DNA from: Symsagittifera roscoffensis
Lineage: Eukaryota > Xenacoelomorpha > Acoela > Convolutidae
Reading direction: 5' to 3'
Assembly (NCBI RefSeq): GCF_963678635.1
Contig: NC_087071.1
Coordinates: 21,479,194-21,543,193, forward strand
DNA: 64,000 nt
Shown here: positions 32,626 to 42,667 of the stretch, piece by piece
Layout of the letters: each line of letters begins with the position of its first letter
Numbering within the stretch: position 1 is the stretch's first letter
Made by a program: the position numbers and the translations under genes
The notes under the pieces: generated by a model
Told to the model about the DNA's origin: nothing
Seen by the model: only the letters and a program-made list of their open reading frames with translations
Database searches by the model: none

Positions 32626-33520
32626 GTGAATCTGCGGCACATCTCATTTGGCAGTGGGTCAACCCACTGTTGGCCGCTCAATCTCCAGATATCTTTCAGT
32701 AGCAAACGTGCGAGTACGGTATACGGGGCGACAAGACCTATGGGGTCGAACACGGAGGACACAAAGCTAAGAACCGATCGCTGCGTAACAGAGTCTTTGA
32801 GTTCGCGGTTGACGCATCTGCTTAAACCAACTTATCGGTGACGTGGATCCATTTGAGACCGAGAACATGCGATACGGTTTCCGGATTAACCGCAGCGGCA
32901 ATAATTTCCTTACTGTTGTTAGCGCTGGTCTTAAGGGATTTAGTTTCGAAGTCAAATTGGGAACGTTGCTAATAAATTTTGTAAGATTAAACCCAACCAA
33001 CTTAAGCAGTTCAACTAAACTGCGACTGAACATTAAAGCAGTTTCTGGATTTTTCACAGACCCAAGGTAGTCATCCATGTAAAAGTTCTTTAGCACGGCG
33101 TAAGCGGCATCGGGGTAACGATCTTGGTTGTCGACGGCTGTTCGGCGAAGAGCATAGTTAGCACATGTCGGAGAATCTTTCGATCCAAATATATGCCTTG
33201 TATATTGAAATACACTCAAATCTGATGTGGGGTCCTCCCGTCACAAAAAACGCAAGGAATGTTGATCGCTTTCTAGTAAGCCAACCTGCATAAACATGCC
33301 TTCGATATCTGCGGAAATTGCGTATTTGTGCTCTCGGAAGCGCATTAAAATGAACAAAAGGTTCTGAAGCAGATCGGGGCCGACGAGAAGGGAGTTATTC
33401 AGTGATTTGCCGTGAAACTTAGATGCACCATTTAAAACGCGCCGAACTTTGCCGGGTTTGTTCGGATTTATAACTGGGTGGTGCGTTACGTAGCATTCTC
33501 AGTCTGAACGGTTTTTTGAG
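32626..33520 (-). pseudogene. BEL/Pao reverse transcriptase
   Basis: Minus-strand reading from about 33515: HHPVINPNKPGKVRRVLNGA, LVGPDLLQNLLFILMRFREH, YAISADIEGMFMQVGL (motif A), LRFL, a TGA at 33241-33243 where related RTs have Trp, then VFQYTRHIFGSKDSPTCANY, and AVLKNFYMDDYLGSVKN (motif C, YMDD). After a frameshift near 32780-32850 the connection domain reads VSSVFDPIGLVAPYTVLARL. The catalytic residues are preserved, but the stop and the shift disable the gene. The frame also differs from the protease upstream. Confidence 0.92.
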
Positions 33521-33542
33521 TCATGAGGGCTAACCAAACTAC

Positions 33543-34127
33543 TTAACCCTTCTCGACATCACTTCGGATATCTGATGCGTATTGAGTTTTCAGGTTTAAA
33601 TCTTTCTCTAGACGCTTTTCAAGAGACTTAAACTGGAACAATGAAGCGTAAAAGTTATCGGGAAGATGAATGTTGTTATCAGCCCAGAGCATTCCGACAA
33701 GATAACGGCTGCCATCATGAAGCGTGGTAGAGTCAAGAATTTTTTGAGCACGTTTATCAGCTGAGGAACGGGGATCAGCTTGTTTAAACGTACCATACGA
33801 TTCTAGCTCGTACCATTTCTTCACTTGATCAGAAAGTGCTACGTCTTCAACATTGCACTTGAAAGTGGTGGCTCCAACACCAATTGGTGATGGAAGTGGG
33901 CCACTGAGAACCCAGCCAATGGGCATATGGACAGCGACAGGAGTATTTTGATTTCGTCCTTGGAAATATTCGAGAGGCTTGATTGCATGAAAGACATCCT
34001 GCCCTAATATCATCTCAACGTTGGAATAGTTGTAGAGAATAGGTTTAATTGGCTGCAGATGTGGAAACCTGTCTTGGAGAATGGTAACGTCAATGGTTTC
34101 GGAAGCAACGATCAAACTGTCTTTCAC
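33543..34127 (-). pseudogene. BEL/Pao peptidase A17-type region
   Basis: About 194 codons with the A17 signature EMILGQDVFHAIKPLEYFQG and VAVHMPIGWVLSGPL. The linker to RT follows: VKKWYELESYGTFK, DGSRYLVGMLWADNNIHLP and LFQFKSLEKRLEKDLNL. The N-terminal protease part (with the catalytic Asp) would lie upstream, 34130-34300, where the frame is not clean. This domain processes the polyprotein in active elements. Confidence 0.9.
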
Positions 34128-34249
34128 AAACGGCGTAAACCTAAACGAGTTTTCTATCAGCTGGTAATGAAAACTGTGGGAATTGAGTGTTCACCCAACT
34201 TCTTGTCCTGTCTTCCTCCGTTTGGTTTGATTCGTGTCGATTGACGGAA

Positions 34250-35475
34250 TCAAACTAAAATCAATTCAAGTAGCCAGCCTCCTATACCGAACGAGAGGAT
34301 CCTCGCAAGACCCATACGATTCTCGTTGCCTACGGAACAGAAGGACAACAAACTACAAGATTGAAAATAAAGATGAAATTAACCAATGAAAAAAAAAACA
34401 AATCAAGATTTATAATGCCTAACAAATGTTAAATATTCTTCGACTGTTGTCATTTGTGAAATCTTATGCTTATCTGATTTTCTTTTCCTGGAACTTGGTC
34501 GATGACTTTTAACTTTATTGATAAGTTCGGACAGATTGGGGAAATAACGTCGAATGATTCCCAAATTTTTTTAAATTGTTTTTTGAAATTTTTTTTTGCG
34601 GGAACTTTTTGGAAATTTTTCTGGATATTTTTTTAACAAAAGTTTTTGGGTTCGAGACTATCCTGGGGTAATAGGGTACTGGGTATAAACTCGGATTAGG
34701 TATCTAGTGCGGTCTTAATCGGTTTGCAATTAACAACATCGTATGTAATTTTTAGCAAAATTTGAAATCTAGCAAATCCTAATAATTGCAAAAAAAACTA
34801 TGAATCATAGCGCTCATAGGTCAGGTTATAACATAATTGAGTTGAGAAACGGACAAAACAAAAAAAGGATCGCTCTTACAAGTTTTTTGTCGGGACGAAA
34901 AGTTCATCGGATTGTAAACCAAAATCGACAAAATTTCGGGTGAAGCCGAGAATTTTATGGGTTTCGGTTTTTGGAGTTGTCGGCCCTCAGCGTCATCGGC
35001 CAATCAAGCTTTTTCTTTTAAACGTCGGTCCAGAACATTTTCGGTTCTTGCCAAAAATATCCTTGGGTCTTTGGTTTTGATATCCGTCGGCCGATTTGAA
35101 CGTTGCCTAACTGAGGAAATAGTCTAACTCAACTATCGGCCGAATGGAGTTGCGTCGTCTAGTTCGTTAGTCGATTTGACCTTTCATTTTTGGCTTTTGA
35201 GAATTGTCAATGCTGTATGAGCCTGCGCAAAAACTGATACGGCTACTATGCGTTTTTCTGATGAACCACTGCCAAATATCTGGTCAAAGAAGTTGTCCCG
35301 AGGTTTGGTCTTCAAAAGTTAGCCGCTTGATTGAGCAAGAAAGTTCTTGTTCTTTTGGTCTTATTTCCTACTTCGGATATTTAGGCCGAACCGTCTTTCG
35401 GCTAGTTCATGTATCGGTTTGTTTTCGGTTTCTAGGTCCTTGGTTTTTTGTTTCCCGATTTGCGCGACTCCAAAA
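34250..35475 (-). other. Internal region between BEL/Pao 5' LTR and protease, gag not recognisable
   Basis: A BEL gag is expected here but no DUF1759-like block or zinc knuckle is visible on the minus strand, and 1.2 kb is too short for one. A 130-bp piece (34630-34760) is shared in inverted orientation with 49390-49520. Open frames on the plus strand (35204-35512) have no recognisable motif. Confidence 0.5.
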
Positions 35476-35893
35476 TGTTCTGCTCAATTTAAACAGTAAA
35501 AACAAAACATAATCGGTTTTAAATTCACGGTCGAAATGGTCAATATGGTCGAAATATTGAAACTAAATTAAACGTATCAAGCCAAAATAGTGGGGTTGAT
35601 CATGCGCTGATTTATGATTTTTGCTACAAAATCAAATTCAGTTCACGGGGTTAACAGAAACTCAATTGCAAACCAATTTTGAACCGATTAAAATATTAGC
35701 ATTTTATGTTCTGTCAGGTTCGGCTCAAATAGAATTCTCAAATGAAACGACTTAGGTGAGAATCGAACCCGCGCCGAACTCCCCGGAACGAACTATGTAT
35801 ACGCTGAGCTATATAGCTGGTATTGCTAAGCAACTATACTGGCTTTATACTATACTTTCATGATTTCAACTTTAATGCTATGTAGCATTAACA
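35476..35893 (-). repeat. BEL/Pao 5' LTR
   Basis: Begins TGTTAATGCTACATAGC at 35893 in element orientation and ends at 35476 (GAGCAGAACA). It aligns with 30081-30487 throughout, including the tRNA-like boxes (35756-35817), where the T-stem has one additional mismatch (GCGGG for GTGGG). CTCAC follows at 35894. Confidence 0.9.
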
Positions 35894-36512
35894 CTCACCT
35901 AAACCTCACCTTAACCGCACCGAGTTGATTTTATATCATCTGTCAGTTGATTTTTTACGGCTCCGACAAATTTAGTCAAAAAAGTAGGCATTGATTCTTA
36001 CCTAGCAGAATTCTTGTTTCGCAAATATTGCAGAAACAAAAAAATTGGAAGTGTTCGAAGAACTAATGAGAAAAATTGGTCAATTCCACAAACATATTAG
36101 GGATGCAAATGTATAATTAAATGGTTGAAATAACATATACAAAATAACCATTCTTAAATGTAAACATTGGAATTAATTATTTGATCTGCCTATTTTTGTA
36201 ATTAGAAAACTTTGCGGAGGCTATAATGGGAAAGGTTGGGGGGGGGGGGGGGCTGGGGGCTATAATGAAAAGACGATTTGCCGATTTGCCTCATTTCAGT
36301 CGAATTAGCCTAAAATGAACAATGTTTGGTAAACTACTCAAAATTATTTCAAATACGCTCTAAAGTTTTGACCAGACTAGAAAAAGACACAAAAACCAGC
36401 TTCAGGGGAAAAATGATCTCCTTCGCATCTGCTCAAAACTTGGCCTTGTTAGAATTCGGCTTAAGAATAAAGTCATCGCGTTTGTGTTAATCAAATCAAT
36501 CAGTGCTATCAG
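35894..36512. other. Unassigned sequence with a poly(G) run
   Basis: No gene supported. A run of about 15 G lies at 36237-36252. Confidence 0.5.
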
Positions 36513-37123
36513 CAGAGGCGGATCTAGGATTTTCTCGAGGGGGGCGGGAAATTTCATTTTAGGTCGACCAATTTCATTTTAGGAGCTCTCCCAAAATTTT
36601 AAAAAGACCCTGGTTTGGCCAAGCTCTCTGCGCTGCAAGCAAAATTTATAAAATAACAGGACAAAAAAAGCGTTTTTAGGCATTTTTGGAAATTTTTGAC
36701 CAAAAAATTGTGTTTTTTCAACACGCGCTCCCCCATCAATATTACTATATATTGGCGCCAAAAGCGGCTCTTTTCCAGTTTCCCCCCTTTCAAAATGCCG
36801 AGTTTTATGTTTGTTTTACGTGTTATTACGGCTAAATGCGTGATGTTACGCTGCAAAGTATGAAGAACAAATCTGTTCACAGTTGTCGATTTGTTCACCA
36901 CGCCAAATTTCATTGCATTATGACAACGTTAAATAAGCTTTTCAAAATTAAATTTGAAAGGGCGGGGGGTAACTGGAAAAGAGCCCCAAAAGATATTCCG
37001 TCAGCCAAAAATGGATATTGTAAAATAGTTCAAAGGGGGGACCCTTTGGGTCGGCAGGGAGTTGAATCCCTGAGGAAGAAGGCGTCCACCCCTCCGCCCC
37101 CCCCCCCCCTAAATCTGCCCCTG
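36513..37123. mobile_element. hAT-like non-autonomous element, with a nested MITE
   Basis: Left end CAGAGGCGGATCTAGG with a G-rich block, right end CCCCCCTAAATCTGCCCCTG, so the ends form imperfect terminal inverted repeats of the CAGGGGCGGA type common in hAT elements. Flanks GCTATCAG (36505-36512) and GCTATCTT (37124-37131) match at six of eight positions, consistent with an 8-bp target duplication. A smaller MITE (36766-36985) is inserted inside. No transposase is encoded. Confidence 0.6.
36766..36985. mobile_element. MITE, family B, nested copy
   Basis: 220 bp with inverted ends GGCTCTTTTCCAGTTTCCCC and the matching GGGGTAACTGGAAAAGAGCC. Flanks CCAAAAGC and CCAAAAGA match at seven of eight bases. 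The internal sequence TTACGGCTAAATGCGTGATG is shared with copies at 40295-40479 and 38311-38400. Confidence 0.8.
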
Positions 37124-37620
37124 GCTATCTTGCGCGGAATGAGTAAAAAAACCCAGCCTTTGTATATACACAGTGTGAATTAGTCAATCCAGGCATTCAA
37201 TTTTAAAGAACCAACCTTAAATTTTGAATTTGCTTGGTTTGTTTGAACGTGATATTCAACAATCCCGTTTCAAAAATTGGGAACTTTGCTGAAAGGAAAT
37301 TGTTCGCTGCTTTATGTAATTTGGTGCACAAATGCGAGCAAGTTTTTGTCCCCAAAAGAAATTTGCCCATGGTTTGAAGCGGAAGTGCTTCGTACTTGCA
37401 GGGCATTGCTTTAGTTTCTTGTGCCATCCCCTCCCCTTCTTTACTCGCTTAATTCCCTGTTCTTCTTCACCTTCACATCCGGACTGAAATAAATAAAAGA
37501 ATGCAATTGACACACCATCTGACCTAAGATTGATTGTTAAACTTAATCGCAATTTCATCCTATCAAGTCGGAGCTAGCTTTTTTGCAACGAGTAAATACA
37601 CATCATTTCACAACTAGTTT

Positions 37621-37936
37621 GGCTCTTTTTCCTTTTCCCCCCACATGCAATTTTTTTCTAGTAAAGTTACTGTTTACATTGTCCGATCATTATAAAAAAT
37701 TGACATGGCATGTGGGCTAATTAGGTTGTGGCAAACACATTGGGCTCTTTTTCCTTCCCCCCACCTCACACGAGCTTCAATATATTAAAAATTTGCAGGT
37801 GGGGGGAAAAGGAAAAAGAGAAAAAGAGCCCACATTTGGTCTTCATATTCAACCTTGTAAAACCACTCGTTACACCATAAAATTGATGGTCGTGGGAGGT
37901 GGGGGGGGGGGGGATGGGGGGGGAGGAAAAAGAGCC
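37621..37936. mobile_element. MITE, family A, interrupted by a second copy
   Basis: Left end GGCTCTTTTTCCTTTTCCCC, right end GAGGAAAAAGAGCC. Internal blocks ACATTGTCCGATCATTATAA and CCTTGTAAAACCACTCGTTA match the copies at 40021 and 42338. An 88-bp element (37743-37830) with its own inverted GGCTCTTTTTCC ends is inserted after CAAACACATT, and CACATT recurs just after it. Confidence 0.75.
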
Positions 37937-37938
37937 TT

Positions 37939-38213
37939 GGCTCTTTTCCTTTCCCCCCATCTGCAAGTTTTTACATGTAAATTTGTTGACCACATTGCCG
38001 ATTATTATGAAAATTTACATGCAGAACAGACTAATAAGGCCACGACAAACATATTTGGTCTTCATAATCAACCTCGTAAAACCACTCGTTACACTAATAT
38101 ATTTCAGCTCGTGTGAGGGGGGGGGTATGTAAACTTTCATAACAATAGTACAATGTGGTCGACAATATTACAAGTAAAAATTTGCAGGTGGGGGGGGGGG
38201 AAGAAAAAGAGCC
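37939..38213. mobile_element. MITE, family A, composite
   Basis: Begins GGCTCTTTTCCTTTCCCCCC and runs through the family-A interior to a G-run near 38115. It is then followed by an inverted left half (to GAAAAAGAGCC at 38213) instead of a normal right half. It abuts the previous MITE with two bases between them. Confidence 0.6.
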
Positions 38214-38522
38214 CTTGCTTTTTCTGAAATTCGAGTTAGCAGACTTTACTTAAAATTTTGTTGCTCCAAACTACCAAAATATGTCTCATCATGAACAAGT
38301 GAACACTATTTTAGGCTCATTTCCACCCCTTTTCCCACATTTCAAATTACACGTTTTTTCAATTGTCCCAAGTGTAATTATGGCTGAATGCGTGGTATTA
38401 TATTAAGGTATAAAGAACGATTGTCATTTTGCGTTTAGTTTTGTCCACTAGTTTAAATCAAATTCCGTATGAGCAATTTTAAAACAACTTGGCTGTCCGT
38501 AATTTAGGCGGGTTGGATTCCA

Positions 38523-38612
38523 AGCGGGAGAACACCTTACGATCCAAGCGGGATACAAGCGAGATCCAAGCGGGATCCCAGCGGGATCCAAGCGGGATCC
38601 AAGCGGGATCCA
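38523..38612. repeat. 11-bp minisatellite GATCCAAGCGG
   Basis: About seven units of GATCCAAGCGG, with variants GATACAAGCGA and GATCCCAGCGG, run in tandem just downstream (minus sense) of the putative secreted-peptide exon. Confidence 0.85.
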
Positions 38613-38679
38613 AAACGCCTTAAATATCTTCATTGAAAAAAGATGCTCCACAAAACCAGTAATAAAAAAGCAAACTCAC

Positions 38680-38827
38680 CTTCTTACACGGCTTACACTT
38701 GTCTACTCCGCACATAAACCATGGGTCATCCGCTGTTGTGATTTGAAAAGAGAGCAAAGATAGAATCAAAAAGGTGAAACACATCCAAATTGTGCAATGC
38801 ATAGTTATTTTTGATGATGACGCTGAC
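38680..38827 (-). CDS. Putative host exon encoding signal peptide of a small Cys-rich secreted protein (partial)
   Basis: On the minus strand, ATG at 38802 opens 41 codons that end in frame at a consensus donor AAG|GTGAGT (donor GT at 38679-38678). Upstream, TTGTGTTCTTTAG|G (exon start 38827) resembles a splice acceptor, so this could be an exon with 5' untranslated sequence. The peptide has a short polar start MHC, a hydrophobic core TIWMCFTFLILSLLS, a likely cleavage site after ITTA, and then DDPWFMCGVDKCKPCKK. This looks like the start of a secreted cysteine-rich peptide. Later exons are not found; the frame read through the donor stops within 70 bp. I do not recognise the family, and chance remains possible. 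Confidence 0.4.
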
Positions 38828-38829
38828 CT

Positions 38830-39378
38830 AAAGAACACAATGATTCAGCTTAATCCCATTTATTATTTTTTTTATTGAAACCCGACCTCCCCACCATTTG
38901 AAATTGAAGTGAAAAGAGCCAGGAGTTTACTGCTTTTATTGTGTTTTTCAAAATCAAAATTTGGGTTTCAACTTGAAATAGAAGCAATTTTGAGAAATTT
39001 TTCTTTATGGGGAAGTGCTTTGAAATCAAACTAACTCACCAGTCTGTTTGCTGATTCAAATAAATGCTCTTCAAACACTAATAATTTTTTTGAAAAATCG
39101 AAAAAATGATTTTGACTTTTCAAAAAGACCGCGTGCAGATAGTTAATGCAAACTTCCAGTACGAAATGATGATTGCAACAAAAATTGATTTTATAGACAA
39201 AAATCAGGTAAAAAACGATCCGCGCAAATTTTTCAAGTAAATTTTTTGAACTAAAAATCCATCTTCGCTGTGAATATTCAGTTTTTTTTTAAGCTAATGC
39301 GGTTTTTTTGACCCTCGAAATTCTGAAAATTGTACTGCATGGAATTTTTGCTACAATATAGTTTGCTTTTACAGCTGT
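38830..39378. other. Unassigned AT-rich sequence
   Basis: No gene or repeat recognised on either strand. Confidence 0.5.
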
Positions 39379-39379
39379 T

Positions 39380-39664
39380 GGCTTTTTTCCAATCCCCCAT
39401 TTCAAATTTTCTATGATTTCAGGTAAGGTATGGATAATTTGTTCATAATAGTTAATTTGTTCTCCATAAAAATTTTATTACAGTACGACAACGTAAAATA
39501 AAACAATTTAAAATAAAATTCAAATGCCTTGGGGTAGTGGAAAAGTAATAAGAACGTGTTCACAATAGTTAGTTTGTTCTCCGTGCAAATTCTCATTATA
39601 TTATGACAATGTAAAAAAAATTTAAAAACGAAATTCAAATGTGGTGGGGGAGTGGAACAGAGCC
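39380..39664. mobile_element. MITE, family B relative, internally duplicated
   Basis: Ends GGCTTTTTTCCAATCCCC and GGGGGAGTGGAACAGAGCC are inverted. The interior carries two copies of a CACAATAGTTAGTTTGTTC-like block (39435-39460 and 39560-39582), each followed by a purine-rich GGGGTAGTGGAA-type block, as if two right halves were joined. No target duplication is visible. Confidence 0.55.
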
Positions 39665-39704
39665 GGAGAGTCTTCTAGGGAAGTTTTTTCATTAATTTAA
39701 TTTC

Positions 39705-39930
39705 GGCTCTTTTCCACTCATGCTCTGATTCGAATTTCATTTTTGAAAACCTTTTTTTTGCGTTGTCATAATATTAGAAAGTTTTAGATGGTGAACAATT
39801 AACTATTGTTAACACATTTTTTCTCCATACGTGGCATCGTAGCATTTCACATTAAGCCATAATAACACATAAGACGACCAAAAAACATAAAATTTGAAGA
39901 AAAAAAAGGGTAGGCAGGGTGCGAAGAGCC
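39705..39930. mobile_element. MITE, family B
   Basis: 226 bp from GGCTCTTTTCCACTCATG to GCGAAGAGCC. Flanks TTAATTTC (39697-39704) and TTAATTTT (39931-39938) match at seven of eight. Internal CGTAGCATTTCACATTAAGC is the inverse of the family-B interior, so it lies in the opposite orientation to the copies at 36766 and 40295. Confidence 0.75.
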
Positions 39931-40020
39931 TTAATTTTCAGTCATAAAGCAACAAAACATAAACAATCAACTGTGCACTTTTTCTTCGCCCATTCCTACG
40001 GATGTTTTATGGGAAATTGC

Positions 40021-40219
40021 GGCTCTTTTTCTTTTTCCCCCCACCTGCATCTTTTTATAATTAAAACTATTGTTCACATTGTCCGATTGTCGAGAAAATT
40101 GGCATGAAGATAGATTAAGCCAAGACAAACATATTTGGTCTTGATAATCTCCCTTGTAAAACTACTCGTTGGACCATAAAATTGATGCTTGTGTGAGGTG
40201 GGGGGTAGGAAAAAGAGCC
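40021..40219. mobile_element. MITE, family A
   Basis: 199 bp with inverted ends GGCTCTTTTTCTTTTTCCCC and GGGTAGGAAAAAGAGCC. Flanks GAAATTGC and GAAATTTC match at seven of eight bases. The interior matches 37621-37936 and 42338-42526. Confidence 0.85.
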
Positions 40220-40294
40220 GAAATTTCTATTTGGCTCGGTCTAATTGCTAACCAACCGGACTTTTTTCCACTTTTCCTTCTCCTTTGAATTTGA

Positions 40295-40479
40295 GGCTCT
40301 TCTCCAGTTCCCCCCTTTAAAAATACCAATTTTTATGTTTGATTTACGTGGTATTATGGCTAAATGCATGAAGTTACGCTGTAAAGTATGAAAAAAAAAT
40401 CTGTTCACAGTTGTCGATTCGCTCACCACGTCAAATTTCATTGCATTATGACAAGTTAAATATGCTTTGAAAGAGAGCC
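40295..40479. mobile_element. MITE, family B, with exact 8-bp target duplication
   Basis: 185 bp from GGCTCTTCTCCAGTTCCCC to AAAGAGAGCC, flanked by the exact direct repeat GAATTTGA (40287-40294 and 40480-40487). The right end has lost its G-rich part. An 8-bp duplication plus short inverted ends points to a hAT-type transposase. Confidence 0.9.
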
Positions 40480-41085
40480 GAATTTGATGTTGAAATTTAT
40501 CAAAATATTATCATAATTCAATTGAACAAATTAATTATTAGGAAAAGAATTGTAATTCATACGTTACATCGTAACATCACGCATTTAGCCGTAATAAGGC
40601 AACAATAAAAATTGAAAATTAGAAATGCGGGGGGGGGGGTGGAAAAAAAATCAAAAACTAGAAACAGGACTAATTAGGCAATCTAAAATTTACACAGTCC
40701 TAATGTGTATATATGTCTAGCTACTCGGTCCTAAACAAGTTTGATACCCAAAAAACTTGTTAAAAAATAAATAGCCGACAAGTTGAAAGCCCAAAAACTC
40801 GTTCCAAAATAATTTTCGTTGTAATTATTTGTTCATGTTCGACTTTCAAAAAAAGCGAAATAATTTCCCGCGGAGTGTTTTCTCTCGTAACAATTTTTTT
40901 GTCAATCTAACTAAATATTTTTTGAAGAGTTTTTGTGTCATTGTTTGTGAGGAAGAGCCTGGTTTTTGTTTCAAACAAAGAAAACTTTTGGTGTTTTAGA
41001 ATCATGATTGAAGAAGTTTTCAATTTAATTCTATATATCAGTAACTAATAGTGCTTTGGCATATGAAATTTTCCTTTTCAGTCAA
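40480..41085. other. Unassigned sequence with a further MITE-like fragment
   Basis: 40555-40650 contains an inverted family-B interior (CGTTACATCGTAACATCACG) and a poly(G) run without a clean terminus. The rest has no recognisable feature. Confidence 0.5.
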
Positions 41086-41175
41086 TGTTAATGCTACGTA
41101 GCTTTAAGTTCAAAGTATATAAATTTTATGAAGAAAAGTAGTTTAAAAACAGTATAGTTGCTTGTCAAAACAAAC
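41086..41175 (+). repeat. Truncated BEL/Pao LTR start
   Basis: TGTTAATGCTACGTAGC at 41086 and CAGTATAGTTGCTTGTCAA near 41150 match the first 80-90 bp of the BEL/Pao LTRs (30487 downward and 56961 upward). Similarity ends before the tRNA-like boxes. Confidence 0.7.
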
Positions 41176-41249
41176 AAAATATAAGAATTTTGAAATGTTA
41201 ATTTAAACGTTCTCGCTAATTTTGCGGTTAATAATCCTTATATTTTTTA

Positions 41250-42245
41250 TCCCAATTAATCCATTATAATCGATTATAATCGATTATAATGGATTTTTTC
41301 GAGAGGATTATTCATGAAATTTACAATTTTGTTCAAAATTATCTCATTTCCTGTTTAGTGTAGTTGCTACGTGTTATGTTTCATAAAATATTACATTTAA
41401 GAAAAAAATTTATATATTTTTTGTCTCAACTTTGTCTAATTCATCGCAGTTTAACCCTTCAATTAACACTTCCCCCCCCCCCCCCCACCCAATCCAGTTA
41501 CGCCCGCAGTCCCAGTATACTTCCACCCACCAGTTATCTATACCCCCCTTCCAGCTTACCTCCCCTCCCACCATTTACCCCCCCCCCCCCTCCAGTTTAC
41601 CCTGCCCCTTTAGCTGGGGGGGGGGGGGGGGGGGGGGGGCGTTAAGAAAGCTTGAGGGGGCGAGGGGATGACCAGTTTAACCCCCCTCCCCCGGTTTATT
41701 TACCCCCACCCCGTTCGGTTTATTTGTTTATTTACCCCCCCCCCCCCCCAGATTTATTTAACCCCCCCCCCCCCGGTTTACTTCCCCATCCACCCAGTTT
41801 ACACCCCTCCCCCAGTTTACCCTGCCCCTTTAGTTGGGGAGGTGGGGGGGGGGGGGGGGGGTAAAAAGCTTGAGGGGGCGAGGGGACGAAGTTGAGACAT
41901 GGCATTTAGTAAAAGACAGGGCACAAATTCTGCAAACTTCTCGCAAAATTTTAAAAATTTGCAAAAATAATCGAATTTAGTTCTAAAAATGGATTATAAA
42001 TGGATTAGAAATGGATTATAATCAATTATAATGGATTATAATGGATTTTCATTTCAAAATAATCGATTATAATGGATTATCTTGGCAAAAATAATCGATT
42101 TCAGTGACAAAAATAATGGATTAAAATCGATTATAATGGATTATAATGGATTATATTTGTTCAAAAATAATCGATTATAATGGCTATATAATCGATTTCG
42201 TGGTCTGAATTTTACATCCGTAATGGATTAAAATCGATTATTTTT
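41250..42245. repeat. Composite low-complexity element: AT array, C/G tracts, AT array
   Basis: An array of ATCGATTATAATGGATT-type units opens (41258-41300) and closes (41990-42245) the region. Between them, 41460-41890 contains two parallel blocks of CCAGTTTACCCCCCC, CCTGCCCCTTTAGCTGGGG, long C then G runs, and AAGCTTGAGGGGGCGAGGGG. No coding potential; Pro- and Gly-rich frames are artefacts of the runs. A degraded relative lies at 59580-60500, and both end with CTCGGTGCGGG (42265 and 60492). Confidence 0.7.
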
Positions 42246-42337
42246 GTCTCGGGAATCCATGGGCGCTCGGTGCGGGTTGCTTGATACTAACAATGATGTT
42301 GCAATATTTCGAGCAATTATTCGTGAATTAAAAACGG

Positions 42338-42526
42338 GGCTCTTTTTCGTTTTCCCCTCAGCTGCTAATTTTTTTGAATCATTTTTCTATTCACATTGTC
42401 GGATTGTCATAAAATATGGCATACGGACTAATTAGGCCATGACAAACTTACTCAACCTTGTAAAACCACTCGTTACACCATGAAATCGATGCTTATGTGA
42501 GGTGGTGGGAAAATGGAAAAAGAGCC
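42338..42526. mobile_element. MITE, family A, with exact 8-bp target duplication
   Basis: 189 bp from GGCTCTTTTTCGTTTTCCCC to GGGAAAATGGAAAAAGAGCC, flanked by the exact direct repeat AAAAACGG (42330-42337 and 42527-42534). This is the cleanest family-A copy and supports a hAT-type mechanism. Confidence 0.9.
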
Positions 42527-42667
42527 AAAAACGGATTCTGTTTTTGTTTTGTTTACCTTGTAACATGGTGCCGCGACTCCTAATAAATACAGATGTAATT
42601 AAAGATTACGTCTCAAGTATTAAAGTAGCCAAGGAAAACTAGTTGGATTTCAAAACCTGATCAAGCC

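Larger units (their letters stand above)
30081..35893 (-). mobile_element. BEL/Pao LTR retrotransposon (inactive)
   Basis: Two LTRs (30081-30487 and 35476-35893) flank, on the minus strand, an A17-type protease, RT, RNase H, integrase and DUF5641-type C-terminus in that order, which is diagnostic of BEL/Pao. The flanks carry an exact 5-bp target duplication CTCAC (30076-30080 and 35894-35898). No gag is recognisable in the 1.2 kb between the protease and the 5' LTR, and pol carries at least one stop and several frameshifts, so it cannot transpose by itself. LTRs look roughly 95 percent identical by eye, indicating moderate age. Confidence 0.92.
37430..38330 (+). repeat. Dispersed repeat, copy 2, split by MITEs
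   Basis: 37440-37620 and 38214-38330 together correspond to 29160-29860 in the same order. The MITE block 37621-38213 occupies the position between them. This gives an approximate empty site for the MITE insertions. Confidence 0.6.

Noticed and set aside
37256-38132. Several Pro/Gly-rich frames around MITE ends
   Set aside because: They overlap validated MITE termini and homopolymer tracts.
41364-41895. Pro- and Gly-rich open frames
   Set aside because: Products of C and G homopolymer runs; composition alone explains them.
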